DNA of 14,270 nt from a bacterium. Its GTDB lineage: Bacteria; Spirochaetota; UBA4802; UBA5550. Below, piece after piece: positions 7,007 through 14,253 of the stretch. The notes beneath the pieces are model-generated. The model did no database searches, was not told where the DNA came from, and saw only the letters and a program-made list of their open reading frames with translations. Each line of letters opens with the position of its first letter. Position 1 is the stretch's first letter. Where the stretch lies: NCBI GenBank assembly GCA_024224995.1, contig JAAENB010001254.1, positions 1 to 14,270 on the forward strand. Direction: 5' to 3'. The translations under genes and the position numbers were made by a program.

Positions 7007-7550
7007 ACAACTGGAAATTCCCGGAGTAATGGAGATTGAGCCAAAGGTTTTTGGAGATGAACGGGGCTTTTTTCTTGAAGCGTTTAAAGCTTCCGACTTT
7101 AAAGAAGCCGGGATTGAAACGCCCATTGTTCAGGTTAATCATTCACGGTCATCAAAGGGAGTGCTTCGGGGGCTGCATTACCAGCTTAATCCCCGTGCCC
7201 AGGCAAAAACCGTGCGAGTAGTGTCCGGAGAGATCTTTGATGTTGCTGTAGATGTGAGAACCGGGTCACCGTATTACGGAAAGTGGGTCGGTGTTACGCT
7301 CTCATCTGAGAACCGGAAGATGCTCTATATTCCCGAAGGATTCGCTCACGGGTTTTGCGTTTTGTCCGAAAGCGCTGAAATGATATATTATTGTTCGGAA
7401 GAATACGCCCCGGACTGTGATTGCGGCATTCTATGGAATGACCCCGATATACAGGTCAATTGGCCAATAAGCGATCCCCTGCTTTCGGAAAAAGATACGG
7501 GGCTTGAGTCTTTTCAAAAGGCAAAGAATAATTTTGTATATAACGGGTAA
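6990..7550 (+). CDS. rmlC: dTDP-4-dehydrorhamnose 3,5-epimerase
   Basis: A 186-residue cupin-fold epimerase of typical size. It inverts C3 and C5 of dTDP-4-keto-6-deoxyglucose, the third step of dTDP-L-rhamnose synthesis. The signature [18 protein letters not shown] (48-65) contains the catalytic His63, and Lys73 lies in the expected place. IPEGFAHGF (114-122) and the Tyr133/Tyr134 region are conserved. The ATG at 6990 lies inside the end of rmlA with GGGAG just upstream, so the two genes overlap by 17 bases. rmlD follows 14 bases after the stop. Confidence 0.96.
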   Translation: MPFYFKQLEIPGVMEIEPKVFGDERGFFLEAFKASDFKEAGIETPIVQVNHSRSSKGVLRGLHYQLNPRAQAKTVRVVSGEIFDVAVDVRTGSPYYGKWVGVTLSSENRKMLYIPEGFAHGFCVLSESAEMIYYCSEEYAPDCDCGILWNDPDIQVNWPISDPLLSEKDTGLESFQKAKNNFVYNG

Positions 7551-7564
7551 GAAGGGTTACAAAA

Positions 7565-8428
7565 ATGGAGCAGAGCGAATATTTAATCATCGGGTCGGCA
7601 GGACAGCTGGCATGGGAATTTCGTAAGGAGCTAAATTCCAGGGGGCTTTCATTTGCCGCCCCTGATGAAGACGAGCTGGATATTACCAATTATGACAATG
7701 TTCGTGATGTGGCAGCGTCTGTTTGTCCCCGGGTTATTGTTAATTGTGCCGCGTATAATGCTGTTGATGATGCCGAGGATAATGAGCAGCGGGCTTTTGA
7801 AATTAACAGCCTCGCCGTGGGGAATCTCGCGTCCCTGTGCAAAGAAAATAATATCACCCTTGTCCACTACAGCTCCGATTACGTGTTCGACGGTACTAAA
7901 AAAGGATTATATACCGAGGACGATATCCCCAATCCCCTTAATGTCTATGGGAAGAGCAAACTTAAGGGAGAAGAGCTGGTAAGGGAATCGGGCTGCTCGC
8001 ACCTGGTATTCCGTTTGAGCTGGGTTATTGGAGCAGGGCAGCAGAATTTTTTATACAAGCTCTCCACCTGGGCCGAAAAGAACCCCGTGCTTTCAATAAG
8101 TTCCGATGAGGCATCGGTGCCTACCTTTACGGAAGATATTGTTTCCGCGACCCTGCTTGCCCTGGAAAAAGGATTGTCCGGGCTCTATCATTTGACAAAC
8201 AGCGGCTATGCGTCACGCTATGAACTGTCACGGGCCTTTCTTAAAACAATGGACCTTGATAATATTGTTATCCCCGTAGCCATGAGTTCTTTTGAAACAA
8301 AAGCGGAGCGTCCCGGGTTCTCTCCCATGTCCAATGCCGTCCTGTCTGAGCAGCTGGGTATTTCCATCCCTTCATGGGAGGATGCCCTGGGCCGGTATGT
8401 GGAAGACAGGTTCGAGGGGAAAGGGTAA
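7565..8428 (+). CDS. rmlD: dTDP-4-dehydrorhamnose reductase
   Basis: A 287-residue short-chain-reductase-fold enzyme that reduces the 4-keto group with NAD(P)H to give dTDP-L-rhamnose, the last step of the pathway. The Rossmann motif reads IIGSAGQLAWEF, where many homologues have GQLG. NCAAYNAVDDAE, YSSDYVFDGT and the catalytic Tyr128-xxx-Lys132 (VYGKSK) are present, as is the C-terminal ERPGFSPMSN stretch (compare RPxxSxL/M in the family). GAAGGG lies about 8 bases before the ATG. It is the last gene before a 313-base non-coding gap that parts it from rmlB. Confidence 0.94.
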   Translation: MEQSEYLIIGSAGQLAWEFRKELNSRGLSFAAPDEDELDITNYDNVRDVAASVCPRVIVNCAAYNAVDDAEDNEQRAFEINSLAVGNLASLCKENNITLVHYSSDYVFDGTKKGLYTEDDIPNPLNVYGKSKLKGEELVRESGCSHLVFRLSWVIGAGQQNFLYKLSTWAEKNPVLSISSDEASVPTFTEDIVSATLLALEKGLSGLYHLTNSGYASRYELSRAFLKTMDLDNIVIPVAMSSFETKAERPGFSPMSNAVLSEQLGISIPSWEDALGRYVEDRFEGKG

Positions 8429-8741
8429 CTGTGGGCCGGGTCTTCGGCTCCGCTCAGACACCGGCATGGTCGGGAAAAAATAGGTCAGAAACTTGATAGA
8501 GATAGGTCTTTTTCTGTCGGCCCCCAACCCCTCGCAGGGGTCGCACCCCCAAAGGGGGCGCAAGAATTTTTGGAAAGGTTCTGTACCTTTGTGAGTTTAA
8601 AAACCTTTTTCCATCATCTTCTTCCCCCTCGGGGGGATAGGGGGGGATGGTGCCCCCTCAGGGGGAAAGGGGGCAAGCAGCAACAAGCCCTATTTAAATC
8701 GAGTCTCTTAAGAGAGTAAAACAAGAACAAGGAGTCTATCT
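8429..8741. other. Hairpin-rich gene-free region splitting the rml genes
   Basis: This gap has no convincing ORF. In order it holds: a GCTCCGCTCAGACA motif (8447-8460) that is nearly repeated at 14206-14219; hairpin ACCCCT-CGC-AGGGGT (8527-8541); hairpin CCCCC-AAA-GGGGG with extended flanks (8543-8561); hairpin AAAGGT/ACCTTT (8574-8590), which can pair alternatively with 8603-8612; a C/G-tract cluster (8623-8674); and the 12-bp palindrome TCTCTTAAGAGA (8704-8715). The other rml genes are packed within 17 bases of each other, so this stretch looks inserted or grown. A weak -10-like TATTTA lies at 8691-8696 with no partner -35. Confidence 0.6.
8631..8673 (+). other. Candidate G-quadruplex / competing C-G hairpins upstream of rmlB
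   Basis: Four runs of five or more G lie in 43 bases on the plus strand: 8631-8636, 8640-8646, 8661-8665 and 8669-8673, with gaps of 3, 14 and 3 bases. The middle gap contains CCCCC (8653-8657), which can pair with either of the last two G runs (GCCCCC/GGGGGC, 6 bp), so hairpin and quadruplex would compete. It ends 68 bases before the rmlB start codon, within its probable leader. Confidence 0.4.
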
Positions 8742-9734
8742 ATGGAAAAGAAAACTATTTTGGTAACCGGCGGAGCCGGGTTTATTGGATCAAATTTTGT
8801 AAAATACATGCTGAATAAACATCAGGACTATGATATTATTAATTTTGATATTCTTACGTACGCGGGAAATCCCGACAATCTCAAGGACATTGAAGCCGAT
8901 CCGCGCTATACCTTTGTTCGCGGCGATATTACTTCCCGGGAAGACGTAGACGGCGCAATGAAAAACGCCGATTTTGTTGTTCATTTCGCGGCGGAATCCC
9001 ATGTGGACCGGAGTATTGAAGGGCCAGAGGTTTTTATTAAAACAAATGTCCTGGGAACCCAGATTCTCCTGGAGAGCGCGAAGTCGAATGATATTAAGCG
9101 TTTTCTGCATGTTTCAACGGATGAAGTATACGGCAGCCTGGGCAAAACCGGTTTCTTCACTGAAGAGACACCGATTACAACCAACAGCCCCTATTCGGCA
9201 AGTAAAGCCGGAAGCGACCTCCTGGTTAACGCCTATTTTAAAACATTCGGGTTTCCAACGCTCATAACCCGCTGTTCAAATAATTATGGTCCCTACCAGT
9301 TCCCGGAAAAACTGATCCCCCTCATGATCAGCAAAGCCCAGAACAATGAATCCCTGCCCGTATACGGTGACGGCATGAACGTGCGGGACTGGCTCTATGT
9401 TGAAGATCATTGCGCAGCCATTGATACGGTGCTGCATAAGGGAACGTTCGGGGAAGTCTATAATATCGGTGGTAATAATGAGTGGTTTAATATCGATATT
9501 GTAAAACTGATCTTGAAAGAACTGGGAAAGCCGGAGTCTCTTATTACCTATGTAACAGACCGGCTCGGTCACGACAGGCGCTATGCCATAGACGCGAGCA
9601 AAATTAAAAATGAACTGGGCTGGGAACCGTCTATCCAGTTTCCCGAAGGGATCAAAAAGACTATTCAGTGGTATGTGGACAACGCGGAATGGATAGAACG
9701 GATTATAAGCGGAGAGTATCGAAAGGGGTTCTAA
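8742..9734 (+). CDS. rmlB: dTDP-glucose 4,6-dehydratase
   Basis: A 330-residue extended short-chain dehydrogenase. It converts dTDP-glucose to dTDP-4-keto-6-deoxyglucose, the second step of dTDP-L-rhamnose synthesis. The NAD-binding motif GGAGFIG is at 10-16, STDEVYG carries Thr126, Asp127 and Glu128, and the catalytic Tyr151-xxx-Lys155 lies in YSASKAGSD. The RCSNNYGPYQFPEKLIP and RLGHDRRYAID stretches are typical. The start is supported by AAGGAG (8729-8734). It belongs with rmlA, rmlC and rmlD but is set apart by 313 non-coding bases. The Wzy-like gene starts 13 bases after its stop. Confidence 0.97.
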   Translation: MEKKTILVTGGAGFIGSNFVKYMLNKHQDYDIINFDILTYAGNPDNLKDIEADPRYTFVRGDITSREDVDGAMKNADFVVHFAAESHVDRSIEGPEVFIKTNVLGTQILLESAKSNDIKRFLHVSTDEVYGSLGKTGFFTEETPITTNSPYSASKAGSDLLVNAYFKTFGFPTLITRCSNNYGPYQFPEKLIPLMISKAQNNESLPVYGDGMNVRDWLYVEDHCAAIDTVLHKGTFGEVYNIGGNNEWFNIDIVKLILKELGKPESLITYVTDRLGHDRRYAIDASKIKNELGWEPSIQFPEGIKKTIQWYVDNAEWIERIISGEYRKGF

Positions 9735-9747
9735 TTCCGGGTTAACC

Positions 9748-11139
9748 ATGTTTAGTAGAAGTGTCCCCATAGCCTTTGTCAAAATAATCATTACCGTTGC
9801 CTTTGCCGCGGCCTTTTCAAAGTTGTGTCTTGAAAAGCCTGCGGCAGCTATTGCTTTGAGTTTTGTTATAATGGTAGGGGCTTTTAGCTGGGGCCTGGCA
9901 AAAGAGGTTGATCTACAAAAATTTATACTGGTTTTTTTCTTTATTTACCCCCTTCTTCCCTGTATGGCAGGGGTACGGTTTGGGGGACTGCCGGCGTTTA
10001 AATCGCATCGCCTGGCTATGGTTGCTCTTCTGTTTGTCCTGGTTAACCGGGGCGTTTTTCTCACTTATTATGGTGACTTTTTAAAATCAAATGTCTTTAC
10101 CAAACAGATATTCCTTATATTTTTTGCCTATGGAATATCCGCGTATTTTTCAACGGCAAAAGGGACAACCATCTTTTTTGCCGTTTCATTTATGTTCGAG
10201 ACCATAACCCTGCCGGCTGTTGTTTTTTCCGCGTTTAAAACCCGTGAAGACATTGACAAACTCATGAAAGTGCTTTGCTGGTCGGCAGCGGTTCTTGTAG
10301 TATTGGGCATTTATGAAAAGATTACCTGGAATAATGTCTTTTTTAATTTCGGGGTTTTTGACCCGGCCCTGGCCAGGGGGCTGGCTCACCAGATGCGGGG
10401 CGGCGTTATTCGAACTGCCGGGCCTTTTGAACATTCAATTTCCTATGGGAGTTTTCTCGCCATGTCCCTGGTTTTCTTTTTTTACCGCTATAAAGAAAAT
10501 TTTATAAAATTTACCCTGTCAATGGGAGGGGTTTTCCTGGCCATACTGGGAACCCAATCGAGAGCCGCGCTTTTAGGGGCTATGATCCTTGTGGCCCTCT
10601 ATTATATTTTTGTTAGTAAAAAACATTTGAATGTATTACTCCTGACTATTATCCCGATTCTTATATTAGCGGTTCCCCTGGTTATTGATAAGGTACAGCT
10701 GACTCCCAGTGCCGAAGAACAGGCCGAGAAGGAATCGTCATCCATGGCCCGGAATAACCAGGTTACCTACTATATGGATTTTATTAAAGATGATATTGTT
10801 TTTGGACACGGTATGTCTACGCTCCCGGCCCAGATGCTGCAGCCCAACCGGTATACGACAACGATAGATAATTTTTATTTACTGTATCTCTATTTTTTTG
10901 GTGTTTTTGGGCTAATAACCTTTATACTTATGCTGGTTACGGCATTTGTTAAACCCATTATGATCTTCGGGGTGCAAATTTTAAAAGATGACTTGCTTCC
11001 CCTGATCCTTATGAGTTTTATTGTTTTTGCCCTGGTAAATTATGTAGTGGCTCTCTGGTCCTTCCATTTTTTCTTCTGGATTATGGTGGGGATTGTCGCG
11101 AGACTGATTGTAAATAAAAGGAGTGAAATTTATGCTTAG
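9748..11139 (+). CDS. Wzy / O-antigen-ligase family membrane protein
   Basis: A 463-residue, very hydrophobic protein with about 12 likely membrane helices. A long extracytoplasmic loop lies between the helix ending IPILILAVPLVI and the helix around YLLYLYFFGVFG. Family traits of Wzy_C/O-antigen ligase proteins are visible: GVIRTAGPFEHSISYGSF, GTQSRAALLGA, and the loop with YYMDFIKDDIVFGHGMST followed by DNFYLLYLY. Such proteins either polymerise undecaprenyl-linked repeat units (Wzy) or ligate the chain to an acceptor (WaaL); sequence alone does not separate them. The neighbouring chain-length and export genes favour polymerase. It starts 13 bases after rmlB with only a weak ribosome site. 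Its last 8 bases overlap the glycosyltransferase gene. Confidence 0.85.
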   Translation: MFSRSVPIAFVKIIITVAFAAAFSKLCLEKPAAAIALSFVIMVGAFSWGLAKEVDLQKFILVFFFIYPLLPCMAGVRFGGLPAFKSHRLAMVALLFVLVNRGVFLTYYGDFLKSNVFTKQIFLIFFAYGISAYFSTAKGTTIFFAVSFMFETITLPAVVFSAFKTREDIDKLMKVLCWSAAVLVVLGIYEKITWNNVFFNFGVFDPALARGLAHQMRGGVIRTAGPFEHSISYGSFLAMSLVFFFYRYKENFIKFTLSMGGVFLAILGTQSRAALLGAMILVALYYIFVSKKHLNVLLLTIIPILILAVPLVIDKVQLTPSAEEQAEKESSSMARNNQVTYYMDFIKDDIVFGHGMSTLPAQMLQPNRYTTTIDNFYLLYLYFFGVFGLITFILMLVTAFVKPIMIFGVQILKDDLLPLILMSFIVFALVNYVVALWSFHFFFWIMVGIVARLIVNKRSEIYA

Positions 11140-12058
11140 TATAATTGTTGTGAATTATAATTCATCAAAAGATGTTGCTGTGTGCCTGGAATCCATTGTT
11201 CAGCACGAACCAAAATATAAAGAATACGAGATTATTATTGTCGATAATAATTCAGGTGACCCGGGCCTTGAATCCCTGAAGCAGAATTTTCCATTTATTA
11301 ATCTTATTTACGCGCCCCATAATGGTGGATTCGCGTACGGAAACAATGTTGGAATTAAAGCTTCATCGGGCGATACAATGCTCATGCTCAATCCCGATAC
11401 CTATCTCAAGGGTAATGACATTGAAAAGCTCTATACCCGGCTTAAAGAAGATCCTGAGGTCCATCTGGCAGGGCCAAAATTGCTGGGAGTGGACGGCGGT
11501 AATGACTCGTATTATTCGGCCAAGTCCTATTTAACCCTGTGGAAAGTTTTTTGTGAACAGTTTTATTTGTATAAAATTTTCAAAGGCTCAAAACTGTTTA
11601 ATTCCTATTACCGGAACTATATGGACTACGAAAAAGAAACCGATGTTGAGTCTATTGGCGGAGCGGTTTTAATGTTCAAGAAAGAGATCCTTGAAAAGAC
11701 CGGGCTTCTCGATGACGGTTATTTTATGTATTACGAAGAGAATGATTTTTGCCTCCAGGCCGTTCGCAGCGGCTGCCGGCTCATCTATTATCCCGGCAGT
11801 GAAATTATCCATATTGGCGGGGTAATCGCCGAAGCAAGCTGGGAGCGGACTACCAAAAGCAGTATGGAGTCTTTTAAATACTATTTTAAGAAAAATTACG
11901 GGTTGTTTGCTTATTATACGGCACTCTACTTTTATTTTACCGGCTCCCTCTTACGGGTTATTGGTTTTGCTTTAACCGGCAGCAAAAAAAAGAATTATTT
12001 TTTACTACAACTGAAATATATCTTTAAAAAACGCCAATGGGTCCCGCCGGGCAAGTAG
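11132..12058 (+). CDS. Family 2 glycosyltransferase, WbbL/rhamnosyltransferase-like
   Basis: A 308-residue GT-A-fold glycosyltransferase. The GT2 pattern is clear: IIVVNYNS at the start, EIIIVDNNS, NGGFAYGNNVGI, the metal-binding LNPDT (Asp89), GGAVLMFKKE, and YYEENDFC with Glu202-Glu203/Asp205 as the likely catalytic region. The C-terminal quarter is aromatic and basic (FTGSLLRVIGFAL) and may lie on the membrane. WbbL-like members transfer L-rhamnose from dTDP-rhamnose to lipid-linked sugars, and the rml genes upstream make that donor, so rhamnose is the best guess. I start at ATG 11132 because AAAAGGAG stands 8 bases before it; the in-frame GTG 11123 overlaps that site. It is the only glycosyltransferase in the window. 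Confidence 0.88.
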   Translation: MLSIIVVNYNSSKDVAVCLESIVQHEPKYKEYEIIIVDNNSGDPGLESLKQNFPFINLIYAPHNGGFAYGNNVGIKASSGDTMLMLNPDTYLKGNDIEKLYTRLKEDPEVHLAGPKLLGVDGGNDSYYSAKSYLTLWKVFCEQFYLYKIFKGSKLFNSYYRNYMDYEKETDVESIGGAVLMFKKEILEKTGLLDDGYFMYYEENDFCLQAVRSGCRLIYYPGSEIIHIGGVIAEASWERTTKSSMESFKYYFKKNYGLFAYYTALYFYFTGSLLRVIGFALTGSKKKNYFLLQLKYIFKKRQWVPPGK

Positions 12059-12081
12059 CCGTTGCCCTTGTGGCCCGGCGG
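12044..12081. terminator. GC-rich hairpin between convergent genes
   Basis: CCGCCGGGC (12044-12052) pairs perfectly with 12073-12081, a 9-bp stem with a 20-base loop. An alternative inner stem GGGCAA/TTGCCC (12049-12054 with 12062-12067) is also possible. It covers the glycosyltransferase stop codon and ends two bases before the asnB stop, so it would form in both transcripts. There is no T-tract on either side, so it may slow or shield rather than terminate by itself. Confidence 0.45.
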
Positions 12082-12082
12082 C

Positions 12083-14002
12083 TTATCCCAAAAAGTGATG
12101 GTGCAGCAGCTGCATTGAAACAATCCCAACCAGGGACATATCGTCGCGGGCGCTGATCTGTTTTTTCTCTTCAGGGTCGAATTTTTTGAGAAGGTTTTCC
12201 ACGCTCTCGGGATCGAAATAGCCGAATTCTTTTAATTTTTCCGGGGAGAGCATAGATGAGGCGGTGTTGTCGTTGTTCCGGGCAAAGCACTGGCTGATGG
12301 GTGCCCGGTAGGGCTGCTTTTCCCGTTTGGTTATGGAATCGGGAAGCAGGTCCCGGTATGTTTCCTTTAAAATATACTTTTCGTTTAAACTGCGGATCTT
12401 GTATTTGGGCGGTATGGTACTGCCGAATTCCACAACAGAATGATCCAGGAAAGGGAAGCGTCCTTCAACGGAATGGCCCATCATCATGCGGTCGCCCTGT
12501 GAAGAAAGCAGGTAACCCGGCATAAAGAGCGCTGCTTCCAGGTATTGAGCCCGGCAAAGAGGGTGCCAGCGTTTTATATCGGGATCAAGATAGGCGTCCA
12601 GGTCGCTGAAGATCCGTTCTTCGTTAAACTGCTCGCGGTATTGCCCGGTAAAATAGGTCTTAACCTGGGCAGTGTTGTTCCAGCGGATCATATGGGAATA
12701 ATAAGGGTTTTCCGTATCCGTGAGGTTCTTTTTAAAAAAGAGCTGCCAGAACCGGGCTGCCCTGGGATCTTTCGCAATAAAGGGGTAGAGCGACGAAAGG
12801 AGCTTGGGCCGTAATTTTGAGGTGGGGTTCTGTGCCCAGAACCGGCGGATCTTATCTTCTTTAAAAATATTATATCCGCCAAAAATTTCGTCCGCTCCTT
12901 CACCCGTAAGGACTACTTTGATATTATCTTTCCGGACCAGGCCCGACAGTAAATAGAGCGGGGTTGGCGCCGACCGTATCATGGGTTTTTCCGCGAACCG
13001 TACTACATCTGAGAAGGCGTCGCCAATGCTGCCGTAGTCCGCTTCTATGATCCGGTGGTCGGTATTAAGATATTTTACCATTTCCATCTGGTATGAGCGC
13101 TCGTCGTATTCGGCATCCTTAAATGCCACGGAAAAAGTAATAAGATCATTATTGTGATATTTTTTTACCATGGCCGAGATTATTGATGAATCGATCCCGC
13201 CGCTTAAATATGATGCTACGGGAACATCGGCACGGAGCCTGATTGTTGCGGCATCGTATAATTTTTCTTTGAGCAGTTCCTTGTAATATTCAATGGGCCG
13301 TTCTTCATAGGCATGTTCATCCGGGTATTGCAGCTTCCAGTATTGTTCTGTTTTTACCGATTCCCGGGAAATGCAAAGCATCCGTCCCGGAGCCAGTTCC
13401 TGTACCGATTTAAATACTGTCCGGGGCGGGATATTTACCCATAAACTGAAAACCTGGTCCAGGCCGATTGGATCGGGTTCCGGGCTCACTCCGGGGTGGC
13501 GGAAAATAGCTTTCATTTCGGAACCAAAGACGCAGGAACCGTCGGGTAATATGGAATAAAAGAGAGGCCGGATTCCAACCCGGTCCCTGGCAAGGATCAG
13601 TTCTTTCTTTTTTTCATCCCAGAGCGCGATTGCGAACTGGCCGTTCAGGTGCTGAACAAAATCTTTACCGTATTCTTCATAGGCATGGACCAGCACTTCA
13701 GTATCACTCTGAGTGTAAAAATGGTGCCCTTTTTCTATTAATATCGCCCTTAATTCTATATAGTTAAAGATCTCCCCGTTAAAAACAACGGTGATGCTTT
13801 TGTCTTCGTTAAAAATGGGCTGATGTCCGCCTGCAAGGTCAATAATACTGAGCCTGCTGTGGCCAAGGGCAAGAGGGCCGCTGGTAAAATACCCGTAATC
13901 ATCGGGACCACGGTGCTCAAGGGACTCGGTCATGGATTGGACCAGGGGCAGCTCAGCAGGCTGCCCGGTTTGTACGTTATAATATCCGGCTATTCCACAC
14001 AT
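12083..14002 (-). CDS. asnB: Asparagine synthetase (glutamine-hydrolysing) family amidotransferase
   Basis: A 639-residue two-domain enzyme. The N-terminal class II glutaminase domain (about 2-210) begins MCGIAG with Cys2 as the expected nucleophile, then EHRGPDDYG, FNGEIFNY and the SDTEVLVHAYEEYG loop. The synthetase domain (about 235-600) has the pyrophosphate loop SGGIDSS (267-273), TGEGADEIFGGY and EGRFPFLDH. All key residues I can check are present. The family moves ammonia from glutamine to an adenylated carboxylate. In surface-polysaccharide loci such enzymes often amidate a uronic acid or similar group instead of Asp, and exosortase-type loci carry an amidotransferase of this length. 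Ordinary asparagine synthesis cannot be excluded, so the symbol is a family label. It runs against the operon from its own promoter, with AAGGA about 9 bases before the ATG. Confidence 0.9.
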   Translation of the reverse strand: MCGIAGYYNVQTGQPAELPLVQSMTESLEHRGPDDYGYFTSGPLALGHSRLSIIDLAGGHQPIFNEDKSITVVFNGEIFNYIELRAILIEKGHHFYTQSDTEVLVHAYEEYGKDFVQHLNGQFAIALWDEKKKELILARDRVGIRPLFYSILPDGSCVFGSEMKAIFRHPGVSPEPDPIGLDQVFSLWVNIPPRTVFKSVQELAPGRMLCISRESVKTEQYWKLQYPDEHAYEERPIEYYKELLKEKLYDAATIRLRADVPVASYLSGGIDSSIISAMVKKYHNNDLITFSVAFKDAEYDERSYQMEMVKYLNTDHRIIEADYGSIGDAFSDVVRFAEKPMIRSAPTPLYLLSGLVRKDNIKVVLTGEGADEIFGGYNIFKEDKIRRFWAQNPTSKLRPKLLSSLYPFIAKDPRAARFWQLFFKKNLTDTENPYYSHMIRWNNTAQVKTYFTGQYREQFNEERIFSDLDAYLDPDIKRWHPLCRAQYLEAALFMPGYLLSSQGDRMMMGHSVEGRFPFLDHSVVEFGSTIPPKYKIRSLNEKYILKETYRDLLPDSITKREKQPYRAPISQCFARNNDNTASSMLSPEKLKEFGYFDPESVENLLKKFDPEEKKQISARDDMSLVGIVSMQLLHHHFLG

Positions 14003-14015
14003 TTTTTTATTCCTT

Positions 14016-14030
14016 AGTTCAATTTGAACT
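14016..14030. promoter_or_regulatory. Perfect palindrome at the predicted asnB transcription start
   Basis: AGTTCAA-T-TTGAACT is a perfect inverted repeat with 7-base arms around one central base. It lies just downstream of the -10 element, covering about +1 to +13 of the predicted asnB transcript and bordering its ribosome-binding site. This is a typical position for a repressor operator. The binding protein is unknown. Confidence 0.5.
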
Positions 14031-14034
14031 CAAG

Positions 14035-14063
14035 AGTCTACTCTGTAATAGGTTGAAAGTCAA
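14035..14063 (-). promoter_or_regulatory. Sigma70-like promoter of the asnB-like gene
   Basis: Read on the minus strand: TTGACT (14063-14058), a 17-base spacer and TAGACT (14040-14035), five and four matches to consensus. Predicted start near 14028 gives a leader of about 26 nt before the ATG at 14002. The same hexamer style (TTGACA-17-TAGATT) occurs in the operon's P2 promoter. Confidence 0.6.
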
Positions 14064-14114
14064 GAGAAAAAATAGTGAGGATGCTTGTTCTTTTATTGTT
14101 GTTCAGCCGGAGAA

Positions 14115-14149
14115 CTCAAGTACTACTCAAGAAACTCTCTCAAGAAACT
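14115..14149. repeat. CTCAAG direct repeats upstream of the asnB promoter
   Basis: CTCAAG occurs at 14115, 14126 and 14139, and again at 14029-14034 overlapping the palindrome. The copies at 14126 and 14139 extend to an 11-base identity (CTCAAGAAACT) with a 13-base period. The upstream group lies about 87-120 bases before the predicted asnB start, a reasonable activator range. Confidence 0.45.
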
Positions 14150-14167
14150 AAATTTTGATTGTGAGCG

Positions 14168-14253
14168 GGCCTGGAAGCATCCCTCTTCTAAATGCTGCGG
14201 AACTCGCTCTGCTCAAACAGTCCTCACATTTAGAAGAGGGATACTTCCAGGCC
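14168..14253. repeat. Long inverted repeat, 27-bp arms with 32-base loop
   Basis: Bases 14168-14194 (starting GGCCTGGAAG) are the reverse complement of 14227-14253 with one mismatch (14178/14243). The loop 14195-14226 contains GCTCTGCTCAAACA, close to 8447-8460. It makes a stable 86-nt hairpin in either strand. I see no T-tract, no transposase and no obvious flanking target duplication. A dispersed MITE-like repeat or a long terminator-type structure is possible. Confidence 0.75.

Noticed and set aside
7653..7982. 109-codon open frame inside rmlD
   Set aside because: It overlaps rmlD in another frame, has no family features and no ribosome site; rmlD motifs in the main frame are unmistakable.
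8574..8612. Riboswitch or attenuator from the two alternative pairings of AAAGGTT
   Set aside because: The pairings are real but short and low in complexity; no leader peptide, no known aptamer core and no T-tract follow.
14168..14253. Insertion sequence end
   Set aside because: No transposase is visible and no flanking target duplication can be seen; the structure is a single closed hairpin, so only a repeat is called.
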